The translations under genes and the position numbers were made by a program. This document shows, piece by piece, positions 1 to 7,827 of a stretch of 64,000 bases of DNA (the first letter of the stretch is position 1; each line of letters opens with the position of its first letter). The notes below the pieces were generated by a model. It was not told the origin of the DNA, searched no databases, and saw only the letters and a program-made list of their open reading frames with translations. The stretch is from assembly GCF_014635025.1 (NCBI RefSeq), contig NZ_BMCE01000003.1:185842-249841 (forward strand), given 5' to 3'. Origin of the DNA: Fictibacillus barbaricus. GTDB taxonomy: Bacteria > Bacillota > Bacilli > Bacillales > Fictibacillaceae.

Positions 1-1
1 T

Positions 2-550
2 GTTCCAGATAATGTTGCTGTAGATCATGCATCAGACTTGGATAAAGGGAAAATCGCCATCATTGTTGATGATGATGGATCGAATAATAAATTCAATGAT
101 TCTAGGGAGACATATGACAATGGTAAAGCATTTAGCGAGGATGAAGAAAGACAGATTAAACTTCGAGAAGAACAGCTAGATGTTCATAAGAATACTGTAC
201 AAAGCGGTGAGTTAGAAATTTCAAAAAAGGTGGAGTCACACCAAGAATCAGTGAATGTACCTGTTAAAAAGGAAGAGGTCTACATTGAACATAAATCGGT
301 TGATAATGATGACGATATAGATGGAAGACCGATTGAAGATGGTGAAAATATCCGTATTCCTATTCGGGAAGAAAAGTTGGAAGTAAATAAAAAACCAGTT
401 GTAACGGATGAAATCGTTATTGGGAAAAGAACAGTGGAAGAAACAGAACGAGTAACTGATACCGTAAAAAAAGAAGACTTGCTGGTTGATGGTGAGGATG
501 TTGACAACTATTCACGCGATAGTGAAAGAAGGTTTAAAAAGGACAAATAA
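2..550 (+). CDS. YsnF/AvaK-type DUF2382 stress protein, 5' end cut by window
   Basis: The reading frame is open from base 2 of the window, so the true start lies upstream; the TTG at 38 is only an internal possibility. The visible part is very acidic and carries two similar charged blocks (IKLREEQLDVHKN near base 155 and IPIREEKLEVNKK near base 355), each followed by a VxKxE segment. This is the pattern of the DUF2382 (YsnF/AvaK) domain. Proteins of this family are general-stress proteins in Bacillus with no known reaction; this follows from family knowledge. A terminator follows at once, so it is the last gene of its transcript. Confidence 0.75.
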   Translation, partial: VPDNVAVDHASDLDKGKIAIIVDDDGSNNKFNDSRETYDNGKAFSEDEERQIKLREEQLDVHKNTVQSGELEISKKVESHQESVNVPVKKEEVYIEHKSVDNDDDIDGRPIEDGENIRIPIREEKLEVNKKPVVTDEIVIGKRTVEETERVTDTVKKEDLLVDGEDVDNYSRDSERRFKKDK

Positions 551-561
551 AATATTAGTAA

Positions 562-595
562 AAGATGCCTCAAGCTTTATAGAGGCATCTTTTTT
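562..595 (+). terminator. Rho-independent terminator of the DUF2382 gene
   Basis: AAGATGCCT pairs with AGGCATCTT and is followed by a run of T, 12 bases after the stop codon. Confidence 0.8.
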
Positions 596-612
596 GTGGG
601 TTCAATAATTTA

Positions 613-807
613 TTAATCGTTTCTTTTGACATTTTCCCCCGCGATAGAAGGCGGTTCTTCTTGGTCAGTAATTCCTGTATCATAACTGATCTGACGTAAA
701 TCTTCTTCGTCTGCGACGGTACCTCCAGCCATTCCTTCATTAATCATACGGTCGATGTCTAAGTACAGATCTCTCTTACCTTCATATTCTTTGTCTTTCT
801 TCGTCAT
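613..807 (-). CDS. Small acidic hypothetical protein (64 aa)
   Basis: A 64-residue hydrophilic protein starting MTKKDKEYEGKRDLYLDID and preceded by an AGAGG ribosome site about ten bases upstream on the minus strand. It has no membrane segment and no cysteine, and the C-terminal half is acidic (VADEEDLRQ). The composition resembles the many small cytosolic or spore-associated proteins of Bacillaceae, but I do not recognise the family. It converges on the DUF2382 gene, whose terminator lies between them. Confidence 0.6.
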   Translation of the reverse strand: MTKKDKEYEGKRDLYLDIDRMINEGMAGGTVADEEDLRQISYDTGITDQEEPPSIAGENVKRND

Positions 808-951
808 AACAATCAGCCTCTCTTTTGTAGATATGTTAATAGGTTGTCCTATTCTGAAACTTTTTTTGCGTTTAATCCGTATAGAAAATCAAGGTGATAC
901 ACGAAATAATTAAAGCTGATGATAATATTCTCAAAGAAAAGAGGAGATTTC

Positions 952-1395
952 ATGAAAAAAACGTTGTTGGCAGTTCTACTAACGTTTAGTGTTCTATCAG
1001 GCTGTTCAGCGGTAGAAGATGTAACGAATGGTATAAACTATGTACCTGAAGCAACTGAATATATAAATGATGTACAACAATTCTCAAAGGATATTCCAGC
1101 ATTGGCTGAAAATGCACTATCTGATCAGAACGCCCGCGCTGAACTTGAAAAAGCACTTCAAGACATGAATGCAGATATAAAAGATTTTAACGAACTCGTT
1201 CCGCCATCTGTATTTGAAGATGTTCACAATCAAGTGATGGAGCACAATCAGTCGCTGCAAGAAGGTATTGATAAATATTTAGGTGCGGTCAAAAACGGAG
1301 AAATTACTTCAGATCTTCTGGAGCAAAGTGGTTTGCTGGATGAGATTGCAGTATATAGCGATCTATTAAACGAAATTAAGAAGCTTGGAGAGTAA
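952..1395 (+). CDS. Small secreted lipoprotein, function unknown
   Basis: The ATG at 952 is chosen because GAGGAG lies six bases upstream and because it gives a clean lipoprotein signal: MKKTLLAVLLTFSVLSGC, with the lipidation cysteine at residue 19. The mature part (about 129 residues) is helical and acidic, with repeated leucine-spaced segments and no catalytic motif. It resembles the DUF6376-type lipoproteins of Bacillaceae, from memory only. It should sit on the outer face of the membrane. An in-frame ATG at 919 would put charged residues before the signal and is unlikely to be used. Confidence 0.7.
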   Translation: MKKTLLAVLLTFSVLSGCSAVEDVTNGINYVPEATEYINDVQQFSKDIPALAENALSDQNARAELEKALQDMNADIKDFNELVPPSVFEDVHNQVMEHNQSLQEGIDKYLGAVKNGEITSDLLEQSGLLDEIAVYSDLLNEIKKLGE

Positions 1396-1499
1396 CTCTT
1401 TCAACTCAAAATAAATCTGCTCTTTTGAAGAATTCATGTTATATACCGCAGCTTTTAGGGAATATGACAATGAGATAATTGGTAAGGGTGGGTAATAGA

Positions 1500-1652
1500 A
1501 TGAATGACTATCATCTGAAGATTGAAGATTATTTACAGTTATTAAAAAAGAGATACAAAAAAGGCAGACTTCAAGCTAAACAATATCGCAAAAGAATTGA
1601 GCTCATTCATCTATGGCACGTTAGAGGAGTCGTTAAAGTGCCAAAAGAATAA
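1500..1652 (+). CDS. Small basic hypothetical protein (50 aa)
   Basis: An open frame of 50 codons from ATG 1500 to TAA 1650-1652 encodes a strongly basic helical peptide (LQLLKKRYKKGRLQAKQYRK). The upstream AAGGGTGGG is a weak ribosome site seven or eight bases before the ATG. The bias towards Lys, Arg, Leu and Tyr suggests a nucleic-acid-binding or amphipathic peptide. No family recognised; it could be a chance frame. Confidence 0.4.
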   Translation: MNDYHLKIEDYLQLLKKRYKKGRLQAKQYRKRIELIHLWHVRGVVKVPKE

Positions 1653-1714
1653 TTAAAAAATGACAAGTCTTTGACGATAAATGTATAAACACGACTAGTC
1701 TTGGCAGGTGCAGC

Positions 1715-2362
1715 ATGATCCCATTGAATACAACATTCGAAAAAGCTGAGCATACAAAATATGATTATTTCTTTCATATCGCGTTTGCTGTTCTTTTCTG
1801 TTTATATAGCTTCTTAATCCTTTTTTCCAGCAAACTGCTGGGTTTTTTGTTTTTTATCTATGGATTGGTGTTATTAGGATTTACCGTATGGAAGGAAATA
1901 AGAACAAGTTTTTCTATCCCGTGGGTACTGTTGGGTTTAACTGGTTTGTTTTTTAGCAGGCTCTATTGGATGGATGCTTTTCAAGTTTTACCCGTTTTCT
2001 TTTTTGCGATTTTCCAGTGTGTATTTTTCATCGGATTTGGAATTGGAATCGCATTGCTGTACAGCTTAACTATTAAATCAGCACCGCTTTCGAGCCGTAT
2101 AACAAAGCACGCAGTGCATGGTTTTTACTTTTTAACTGGGATGATTTTGTTTCCGTATACATGGATATTTAGTTATGGAGCTGTGATGCAAGGCAATTAT
2201 GAAAATCTGGTCTGGGCGCTCCTCATCCTTATCTTATGGGGTTTATTATACTATGTTCAGCTGAGTACCCATTCCAATAAAATTATGAGTGGTGCGCTCT
2301 ACGCTATTAATATTGGTGTAATGTGCTGGACTGTTTTGAGATGGATATCGATATTAACATAA
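1715..2362 (+). CDS. Polytopic membrane protein, function unknown
   Basis: A 215-residue protein made almost entirely of hydrophobic segments, about seven in all, rich in Phe and Trp, with short charged loops such as KEIRTS and THSNK. The ATG at 1715 has AGGTG six bases upstream. There are no conserved acidic or histidine pairs that would suggest an enzyme or ion transporter. A strong terminator follows 12 bases after the stop. No family recognised. Confidence 0.6.
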   Translation: MIPLNTTFEKAEHTKYDYFFHIAFAVLFCLYSFLILFSSKLLGFLFFIYGLVLLGFTVWKEIRTSFSIPWVLLGLTGLFFSRLYWMDAFQVLPVFFFAIFQCVFFIGFGIGIALLYSLTIKSAPLSSRITKHAVHGFYFLTGMILFPYTWIFSYGAVMQGNYENLVWALLILILWGLLYYVQLSTHSNKIMSGALYAINIGVMCWTVLRWISILT

Positions 2363-2373
2363 GAGTAAGAAAA

Positions 2374-2400
2374 GAGAAGCCTATGCGGCTTCTCATTTTT
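2374..2400 (+). terminator. Terminator between convergent genes
   Basis: Perfect 8-bp stem GAGAAGCC/GGCTTCTC followed by ATTTTTT. It lies between the membrane-protein gene and the converging Bax-inhibitor-like gene. Confidence 0.75.
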
Positions 2401-3131
2401 TAACGGCTTCGTAATTTAGACAGAAGATGTAGAATTTCAAAATAGAGCCAGATCAGTGTAACCATTAAACCGAATGCACCGTACCATTCCATATACTTAG
2501 GTGCTCCTCGATCGGCTCCGTATTCAATAAAGTCAAAATCTAAAACCAAATTTAATGCAGCGATTACAACAATAAATAAGCTGATTCCTATCCCGATCGG
2601 TCCAGTACTATGAAGATAAGGAATGCTGATTCCAAAAAAACCTAGGATAAAACTAGTCAGATAAACAAGCATGATTCCCATTGTTGCGGAAAAAACGATC
2701 AAACGGAAATTGTGAGTTACTTTTATGATTCTGAACATGTATGCAAGAAGCAGAGCAAACAGTGTGCCAAACGTTAATGCAACAGCTTGCAATGTGATTC
2801 CATTAAATTGAGATTCAAAGTTTGCAGAGATTCCTCCTATTGCAAGACCTTCCAATGCAGCATAAACAGGAGCAAGCAAAGGGGCAGTTTTAGGAACAAA
2901 TGCCACAATAAGAGCTGTTACAAGTCCGCCGATTGAACCGATTACAATGTACTGCGCGACTGGATTTCCTGATTGATATTGATACCACGTAAATATGGCA
3001 GATGCCATTAGAACAAGCAATAAAATGAAAGTCTTATATACTGTCCCCGATAACGTCATTCTTTTACTGAAAGACGCTCCCCTAAATTTATCAAAAGTCG
3101 TTCCTTTTAAAGCAGGATTTGCACTTCTCAT
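2400..3131 (-). CDS. Bax inhibitor-1/YccA-like membrane protein
   Basis: A 243-residue protein with a charged N-terminal tail (MRSANPALKGTTFDKF) and about seven membrane segments. The N-terminal motif SANPALKG and the acidic loop LDFDFIEYGADRGAPKYMEWY before the last segment match the bacterial Bax-inhibitor-1-like family (PF12811, YccA-like). Relatives such as YetJ act as pH-sensitive calcium leak channels; applying that role here is inference. The ribosome site AAGGAGG lies directly upstream of the ATG. Confidence 0.85.
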   Translation of the reverse strand: MRSANPALKGTTFDKFRGASFSKRMTLSGTVYKTFILLLVLMASAIFTWYQYQSGNPVAQYIVIGSIGGLVTALIVAFVPKTAPLLAPVYAALEGLAIGGISANFESQFNGITLQAVALTFGTLFALLLAYMFRIIKVTHNFRLIVFSATMGIMLVYLTSFILGFFGISIPYLHSTGPIGIGISLFIVVIAALNLVLDFDFIEYGADRGAPKYMEWYGAFGLMVTLIWLYFEILHLLSKLRSR

Positions 3132-3195
3132 GTGAATACCTCCTTAGCTTTCTATCTATAGAATATACGAGTTATCGAAGTTAAAGTTTCATAAA

Positions 3196-3219
3196 CAAGC
3201 TCATGACGGCTTGATTTTT
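3196..3219 (+). terminator. Possible orphan terminator hairpin
   Basis: CAAGC and GCTTG flank an 8-base loop and are followed by ATTTTTT on the plus strand, in the region upstream of the minus-strand Bax-inhibitor-like gene. No plus-strand gene ends here, so it may be chance or part of a leader. Confidence 0.25.
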
Positions 3220-3350
3220 TAAGACAATGTTCCTCTTGATTTCTTTTGAATTTTTGTCTTGTTTAGGAAGTAATGACTATTTTGGACAATGACCGACAAA
3301 TATTTCATGAATTGGATGTATTATATAGTTGGAAGAAGGGAGGTGAATTT

Positions 3351-4208
3351 ATGCGAATACCAAACCTCATTATGCAGAGTTTGATCGCGGGTGCCGTCCT
3401 TTTTATACCAGCAGAAGTTTTTGCTGAGAAGGAAAACACAGAAAAACGTAATCCTGCTGCTGAGAGGAATCGATCAGCGGTGGAGCAAGGAAATCCAGCA
3501 GCAGAACAACTTCCAGAACAAGCGCAAAAGCAAACAGAGCCCACAGAAAAAGTGTCTAAACCACAGCCTTCTTTGACCAGTGATAAGAAAGCTGAAGTCA
3601 CTAGACCTGATTCAAAAGGGTCTCAGAAAAGTTCTGAAGTAAGGCAGAAAAATGCAGCTGCTGAAACAAAGCCTTCTCAGAAGACACAAAACCAAAGTGG
3701 GATAAAAAAACAAGTTCCTCAAAGACCATCAAAAAAGAATGTTCCAATTAATCAGTCCCAAATTAAAAAGGCTGAAACATCAGAAAGAGTCATACATAGA
3801 AAGTCATCTTTAAGCAAATCTGCATTGTCTGAAGAAACGGTAAAGAAATACAATGGGAAGAAGTTCACAGCGAAGAAGGATACTAAAAAATCACTGCCTA
3901 AAAAGGCTGTTACTAAGTCTCCTCAAGAACGGCCATCTCACCCAGTTTCAAAACATCCGATTTCAAAGGCAATTCCAGCGGCATCAAGTCAAAGCTCTTC
4001 CCATTCGTCATCAAATACAGATGTAGGAACAGGAAATGCTTCTTTAGCTAATTTTAAAGCTAACTTAGTGCTGCCATTAATTTTTGCTGAAAATGAAAAG
4101 GTTTCTGTGTATTTTAGCAGAATGGACCTCTTGAGAAGTCAATGGGTGAACGCACCGCCTTCAAAACCACCGGAAGCCGCTCTTAAATTTTTCAAAAAGA
4201 TTGTGTGA
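3351..4208 (+). CDS. Secreted low-complexity Lys/Ser/Gln-rich protein
   Basis: Start chosen at ATG 3351 because GGGAGGTGA lies five to eleven bases upstream; the open frame runs further up but without a ribosome site. Residues 1-25 are a signal peptide ending near VFAEKEN. The remaining 260 residues are disordered and basic, dominated by K, S, Q, E, P and A, without repeats of fixed length. The C-terminus (about 40 residues, LVLPLIFAENEKVSVYFSR) is more ordered. There is no LPXTG anchor. It is 39 bases upstream of the repeat-rich secreted protein and probably cotranscribed with it. Function unknown. Confidence 0.65.
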   Translation: MRIPNLIMQSLIAGAVLFIPAEVFAEKENTEKRNPAAERNRSAVEQGNPAAEQLPEQAQKQTEPTEKVSKPQPSLTSDKKAEVTRPDSKGSQKSSEVRQKNAAAETKPSQKTQNQSGIKKQVPQRPSKKNVPINQSQIKKAETSERVIHRKSSLSKSALSEETVKKYNGKKFTAKKDTKKSLPKKAVTKSPQERPSHPVSKHPISKAIPAASSQSSSHSSSNTDVGTGNASLANFKANLVLPLIFAENEKVSVYFSRMDLLRSQWVNAPPSKPPEAALKFFKKIV

Positions 4209-4247
4209 TGAAAACCAACTATCTGAAAATTTAAGGAGCGAATTATA

Positions 4248-5777
4248 ATGAAAAAAGTCAACCGTACATTTGTAAAATCTTTAGTATTTGCTGGAACATT
4301 AACTCTTGCGGCAGTTGTAGGAACTGGTGCTGCTGAAGCAGCTGGGCATAAAACAGAGAAAGCAATTGCAGCACAAAACGCAAAAGCTTCTCAAGGAAAT
4401 GTACAGGCTAAAGATGAGAAGTTAGCGAAACCATCTAAAGTTACTGTGAAAGTTCAAAAGCCAGTTAAAGCTGAAAAGCCAGTTAAAGCTGAAAAAGCAG
4501 CTAAACCTGCAAAAGCTGAAAAGGCTGCTAAAGACAAGAGTCATTCTCAAGCTGCTGAACATGCGAGTGAAAACGCAAAGAAACATGCTGCTCCAAACTC
4601 TGCTGTTCATGCTGTTCCTGTTAAAACAGAAGAACCTGTTGTAACAGAGCCAGTTGTTGAAGAACCAGCTGAAGAAGTTGTGGTACCTGTTGAGGAAGAA
4701 GAAACAGAAGTAATTGAAGTGGAAATTCCTGAAGCAGACACTGAGGAAGGTAAAACTGAAGACACTGTGACCGAAGATGAGGATGCTACGCGTAACGAAG
4801 ATGATTCTGATGTTGACTCTGACGAAGAAGCTGTTAAAGAAGACGAAGATGATTCTAAAGACGAAGAAGTCCAAGAGGAAAATGAGGATAACCCAGTTAA
4901 AGAAGAAGAGGAAACAGATGTAATTGCTGACGAAGATGCAGTTAAAGAGGATGATGATTCTGACGAAGAAGAATCTGAAGATACTGAAGAAGTAAAAGAA
5001 AATAAATCTCTTCAAAACAAGATCAACTCTAATGCATTTGAGCGTTCAAGTGAAAACGCAAAATTGCATGCTGCACCAAACGCTGCTGTACACGCTGATG
5101 CTGATGCAACAGAAGAAGTACCAGCGGAAGAAGAAGTAACTGAAGAAGCACCAGCAACTGAAGAGACTACAACTGAAGAAACTGCAACTGAAGAAGAAGT
5201 AACTGAGGAAGCACCAGCGACTGAAGAAACTACTACTGAAGAAGTTGTTGAAGAAGAAACAGAAGTAAAAGAAAATAAATCTCTTCAAAACAAAATCAAC
5301 TCTAATGCATTTGAGCGTTCAAGTGAAAACGCAAAATTGCATGCTGCACCAAACGCTGCTGTACACGCTGATGCTGAAGCAACAGAAGAAGTACCAGCAG
5401 AAGAAGAAGTAACTGAAGAAGAAGTAACTGAAGAAGCACCAGCGACTGAGGAAACTGCAACTGAAGAAGAAGTAACTGAGGAAGCACCAGCGACTGAGGA
5501 AACTGCAACTGAAGAAGAAGTAACTGAGGAAGCACCAGCAACTGAAGAAACTACGACTGAAGAAGAAGTTACAGCTCTTTTAAACAAGATCCGCTCTTTT
5601 GCAGCTGAGCGTGCAAGTGAGAACGCAAAGTTACATGCAGCAATCAACGCAGCAATCTTGGCAGCTGAAGACGTTTTATCAGAAGAAGAGACTACAGAAG
5701 TTGTCGAAGCACCAGCAACTGAAGAAGATCTAACAGAAGAAACAGTTGAAGTAGTAGTAGAAACTTCAACAAAATAA
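4248..5777 (+). CDS. Secreted acidic repeat protein with SENAK modules
   Basis: A 509-residue protein with signal peptide MKKVNRTFVKSLVFAGTLTL...EAAGH and AAGGAGC upstream. After a Lys/Ala-rich region (KPVKAEK repeats, residues about 65-95) there are four copies of a helical module with core SENAKxHAAxNAAxxA (bases near 4564, 5050, 5323 and 5611). They are separated by linkers of Glu, Thr, Ala and Val, including a near-exact 16-residue tandem repeat TEEEVTEEAPATEETA. Modules 2 and 3 share a 159-bp near-identical DNA block. There is no sortase motif, membrane anchor or enzyme motif. A surface, matrix or spore-coat role is possible but unproven. Confidence 0.75.
   Translation: MKKVNRTFVKSLVFAGTLTLAAVVGTGAAEAAGHKTEKAIAAQNAKASQGNVQAKDEKLAKPSKVTVKVQKPVKAEKPVKAEKAAKPAKAEKAAKDKSHSQAAEHASENAKKHAAPNSAVHAVPVKTEEPVVTEPVVEEPAEEVVVPVEEEETEVIEVEIPEADTEEGKTEDTVTEDEDATRNEDDSDVDSDEEAVKEDEDDSKDEEVQEENEDNPVKEEEETDVIADEDAVKEDDDSDEEESEDTEEVKENKSLQNKINSNAFERSSENAKLHAAPNAAVHADADATEEVPAEEEVTEEAPATEETTTEETATEEEVTEEAPATEETTTEEVVEEETEVKENKSLQNKINSNAFERSSENAKLHAAPNAAVHADAEATEEVPAEEEVTEEEVTEEAPATEETATEEEVTEEAPATEETATEEEVTEEAPATEETTTEEEVTALLNKIRSFAAERASENAKLHAAINAAILAAEDVLSEEETTEVVEAPATEEDLTEETVEVVVETSTK
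4989..5147 (+). repeat. Long direct repeat, copy 1
   Basis: About 159 bp from GAAGTAAAAGAAAATAAATC on, repeated almost base for base at 5262-5420 (offset 273 bp, 91 codons). It encodes the KENKSLQNKINSNAFER...SENAK module. Confidence 0.85.
5262..5420 (+). repeat. Long direct repeat, copy 2
   Basis: Second copy of the block at 4989-5147, differing at only a few positions, so the duplication is recent or kept uniform by recombination. Confidence 0.85.
5411..5554 (+). repeat. Three tandem 48-bp units
   Basis: Three in-frame 48-bp units beginning ACTGAAGAAGAAGTAACTGA at 5411, 5459 and 5507 encode TEEEVTEEAPATEETA three times, with very few base changes. Confidence 0.85.
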
Positions 5778-5785
5778 TGATTGAG

Positions 5786-5816
5786 AAGTCAGGGATTCGC
5801 GGTCCCTGGCTTTTTT
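5786..5816 (+). terminator. Terminator of the repeat-protein gene
   Basis: GTCAGGGA pairs with TCCCTGGC (one G-T pair), followed by TTTTTT, nine bases after the stop. Confidence 0.8.
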
Positions 5817-5909
5817 GTGCTCTCAGTACTCATGAATGACTATATATTCCAACGTTTTCTTTTAAAAGTTCAGGGAAGTATATTCTTAAGACTGAAGGAG
5901 GTGGGTTAT

Positions 5910-6377
5910 TTGTTAAAAACAGGGGATAAAGCACCGGATTTTACTTTGCCATCCACTTTACAAAAGGATATTTCATTATCAGATTTCAAGGGTAAGAAAA
6001 ATGTCCTTGTGGCTTTTTATCCATTGGATTTTACACCTGGTTGAATTAAGGAAATAACCTCTTGGAAAGAGGACTACCAGCGATTTAAAGATGCCAATAC
6101 GGAAGTGCTCGCTGTAAGTGTGGACCATATATATTCGCACAATGTCTTTGCCGCAGCACTAGGGACCCTTCCATACCCACTTTTGGCTGATTGGCATAAA
6201 AAAGTAACGAAAGATTTTGGTGTTTTAAACGAAAAAAACGGAACAGCCATCAGATCATGTTTTGTTATTGATCAGAACGGGATTGTCCAATTCTGCAACC
6301 ATACATTTGATGCAAATGAAAAATTGCAATATGAAGAAGTGTTTAAAGCCTGTGAATCATGTGGAAAGGATGCATAG
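5910..6377 (+). CDS. Peroxiredoxin with in-frame TGA at the catalytic Cys (candidate selenoprotein)
   Basis: Read through the TGA at 6042-6044, the frame gives a 155-residue AhpC/TSA-family (Bcp/AhpE-like) peroxiredoxin. The TTG start at 5910 has AAGGAGG eight bases upstream. The active-site signature PxxxTxxC is present as P38-L-D-F-T42-P-G-[TGA45], so the stop codon sits exactly where the peroxidatic cysteine belongs; the conserved arginine is R115 (AIRSCFVID). Everything after the TGA stays in frame and keeps the fold: [21 protein letters not shown]. Three further features matter: a hairpin at 6058-6072 fits bacterial SECIS rules, a C-terminal CxxC (C148, C151) is present, and C117 and C129 are extra cysteines. 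Either UGA is read as selenocysteine, or one Cys codon has mutated to a stop. The Sec machinery is not in this window. Confidence 0.75.
6058..6072 (+). promoter_or_regulatory. SECIS-like hairpin after the in-frame TGA
   Basis: CCTCT-TGGAA-AGAGG forms a 5-bp stem with a 5-nt loop. The loop begins 18 nt after the TGA and has G as its second base. Published bacterial SECIS models ask for a stem of at least about 4 bp, a small apical loop with G in the first two positions, and roughly 16-37 nt of spacing; all three hold. Confidence 0.55.
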
Positions 6378-6379
6378 AC

Positions 6380-6553
6380 GTGGGAAAAGATAAACAAGAC
6401 CAAAAACCGTATGAAGATCCAACTGCTCATGCAGAGCAAGAGATCAATCGTTACTTTTATGATGAAAATCAAGAGAAGGATGGCCATCCTACTGACTATA
6501 TGAATAGTGAGATGCCAGCCGTCAATATTGCAAAACCAGATGATGAAAAATAA
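6380..6553 (+). CDS. Small acidic hypothetical protein (57 aa)
   Basis: GTG at 6380 is preferred because AAAGGA lies nine bases upstream, inside the end of the peroxiredoxin gene; an ATG at 6359 would overlap that gene by 19 bases. The product (MGKDKQDQKPYEDPTAHAEQ...) is hydrophilic and acidic, with no cysteine or membrane segment. It begins two bases after the peroxiredoxin stop and so is probably coupled to it. Family not recognised. Confidence 0.55.
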   Translation: MGKDKQDQKPYEDPTAHAEQEINRYFYDENQEKDGHPTDYMNSEMPAVNIAKPDDEK

Positions 6554-6579
6554 GGCTGCTGTCATAGCAGCTTTATTTA
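6551..6579 (+). terminator. Terminator after the peroxiredoxin pair
   Basis: GCTGCT/AGCAGC hairpin with a 5-base loop, followed by TTTATTTATTT. Confidence 0.65.
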
Positions 6580-6685
6580 TTTGCTTAACCTGTTCTTCTA
6601 TCTTGAAACCGGCGCCATATATAAGATGTTGTGTTACTATATAGAGGAAGTATGCTGATATAGGGAATAGGAAGGAACCGGCTTA

Positions 6686-7741
6686 ATGAATATTTTTCTT
6701 ACCGGAGCTACCGGTTTTTTAGGTGGACGCTTAATTCAAAACTTGTCACGTGAAGGTCATACCCTTTACGTTTTAGCGCGTAACTTGGAGAAAGCTGAAC
6801 AGCTTATTCAGAAGACGGCAGATTTAAAAGGCAGTATTCATATTATTCAAGGGGATATTACTGTCCCTCATCTAGGTATAACAAAAGAGGTAGAAAAAGA
6901 GCTCCTGAATAAAATCGATGTGTTCTATCATATGGCAGCTCTTGTGAAATTTGATTTGGATCTTAAAGAAGAACTTTTTCAAATAAATTATTCTGGAACG
7001 AAGCATGCACTTGATGCTGCAAAGAAAATGGGTGTTTCTCATTTTTATTATGTAAGTACAGCATATACGCTTGGTAAGGATGAATATGCGAAAGAAGAGC
7101 TTCACTCCTTAGACCGTGCATTTAACAATCCATATGAGGAGAGTAAATGCAAAGCTGAACATCTATGCATGGAATATAAAGATTCATACCATATAACAAT
7201 CTTAAGACCTGCAATCATTATCGGCGATTCAAAAACAGGGGAAGCAGACTCCAAGTTTACCTTATATGGTTTATTAAGAAGTCTTGAAGTATTCAAAAAA
7301 AGATTTCAGCGTAAAGGAATTAATGATCGTATCTTTCATTTACTCTGTGAAGAAGGCAGTACCCAGAACCTTGTACCTGTAGATTATGTGGCAGATGTTT
7401 TGTCAGGCGTCTTGAGAAAAGGGCGAGAAAATAACATCTATCACATTACGAACAGTCAGCCTCCATTAAGTGCAGATGTGTTTCAAATCATGCGGGAGAA
7501 AGCTGGTTTAGAGATCTATAAACTTGCTCCATACGATTATGAGCGATACTTGAACGAGGAAGAAAGAATGTTAAACAGTGTGATTGAGGTCTATAAGAAT
7601 TACCTCAATCGTAATATAAAGTTTGATGATTCGAATACACAGCAATTGCTCCAAGAGGTTGATGGGAATCCTTTAAATATGGACATCGCCATGATAAAAC
7701 GAATCATTGGAGGCTACAGCGGGGCTTCTGTTTCGAAATAA
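6686..7741 (+). CDS. Extended SDR oxidoreductase (thioester-reductase/male-sterility-like)
   Basis: A 351-residue protein with the Rossmann motif TGATGFLGG at residues 6-14, a serine in YVST (S124) and the catalytic pair Y150xxxK154 (NPYEESK). The pattern of a nucleotide-binding N-terminus and a long C-terminal substrate domain fits the NAD_binding_4 / extended SDR group that reduces acyl or sugar substrates. The substrate cannot be told. It is a single-gene unit on the plus strand with AGGAAGG just upstream of the ATG. Confidence 0.8.
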   Translation: MNIFLTGATGFLGGRLIQNLSREGHTLYVLARNLEKAEQLIQKTADLKGSIHIIQGDITVPHLGITKEVEKELLNKIDVFYHMAALVKFDLDLKEELFQINYSGTKHALDAAKKMGVSHFYYVSTAYTLGKDEYAKEELHSLDRAFNNPYEESKCKAEHLCMEYKDSYHITILRPAIIIGDSKTGEADSKFTLYGLLRSLEVFKKRFQRKGINDRIFHLLCEEGSTQNLVPVDYVADVLSGVLRKGRENNIYHITNSQPPLSADVFQIMREKAGLEIYKLAPYDYERYLNEEERMLNSVIEVYKNYLNRNIKFDDSNTQQLLQEVDGNPLNMDIAMIKRIIGGYSGASVSK

Positions 7742-7756
7742 AATATTATGCATCTA

Positions 7757-7785
7757 TTTACAGATTTTGCATATACTGCTATAGT
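7757..7785 (+). promoter_or_regulatory. Sigma-A promoter for the 26-aa peptide / rsgA-like transcript
   Basis: TTTACA (7757-7762), 17-bp spacer, TATAGT (7780-7785). Confidence 0.55.
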
Positions 7786-7827
7786 GAAGAAGTAAATTAA
7801 TTTCTAATGAAACCCAAGGAGGGATGT

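Noticed and set aside
1671..1689. Sigma-A promoter TTGACG/TATAAA before the 215-aa membrane protein
   Set aside because: The spacing between the two boxes is only seven bases.
4422..5647. Long minus-strand frames (Phe- and Ser/Val-rich) opposite the secreted repeat protein
   Set aside because: They are products of the repeated GAA/ACT codons on the plus strand, have no ribosome sites and show no protein-like composition.
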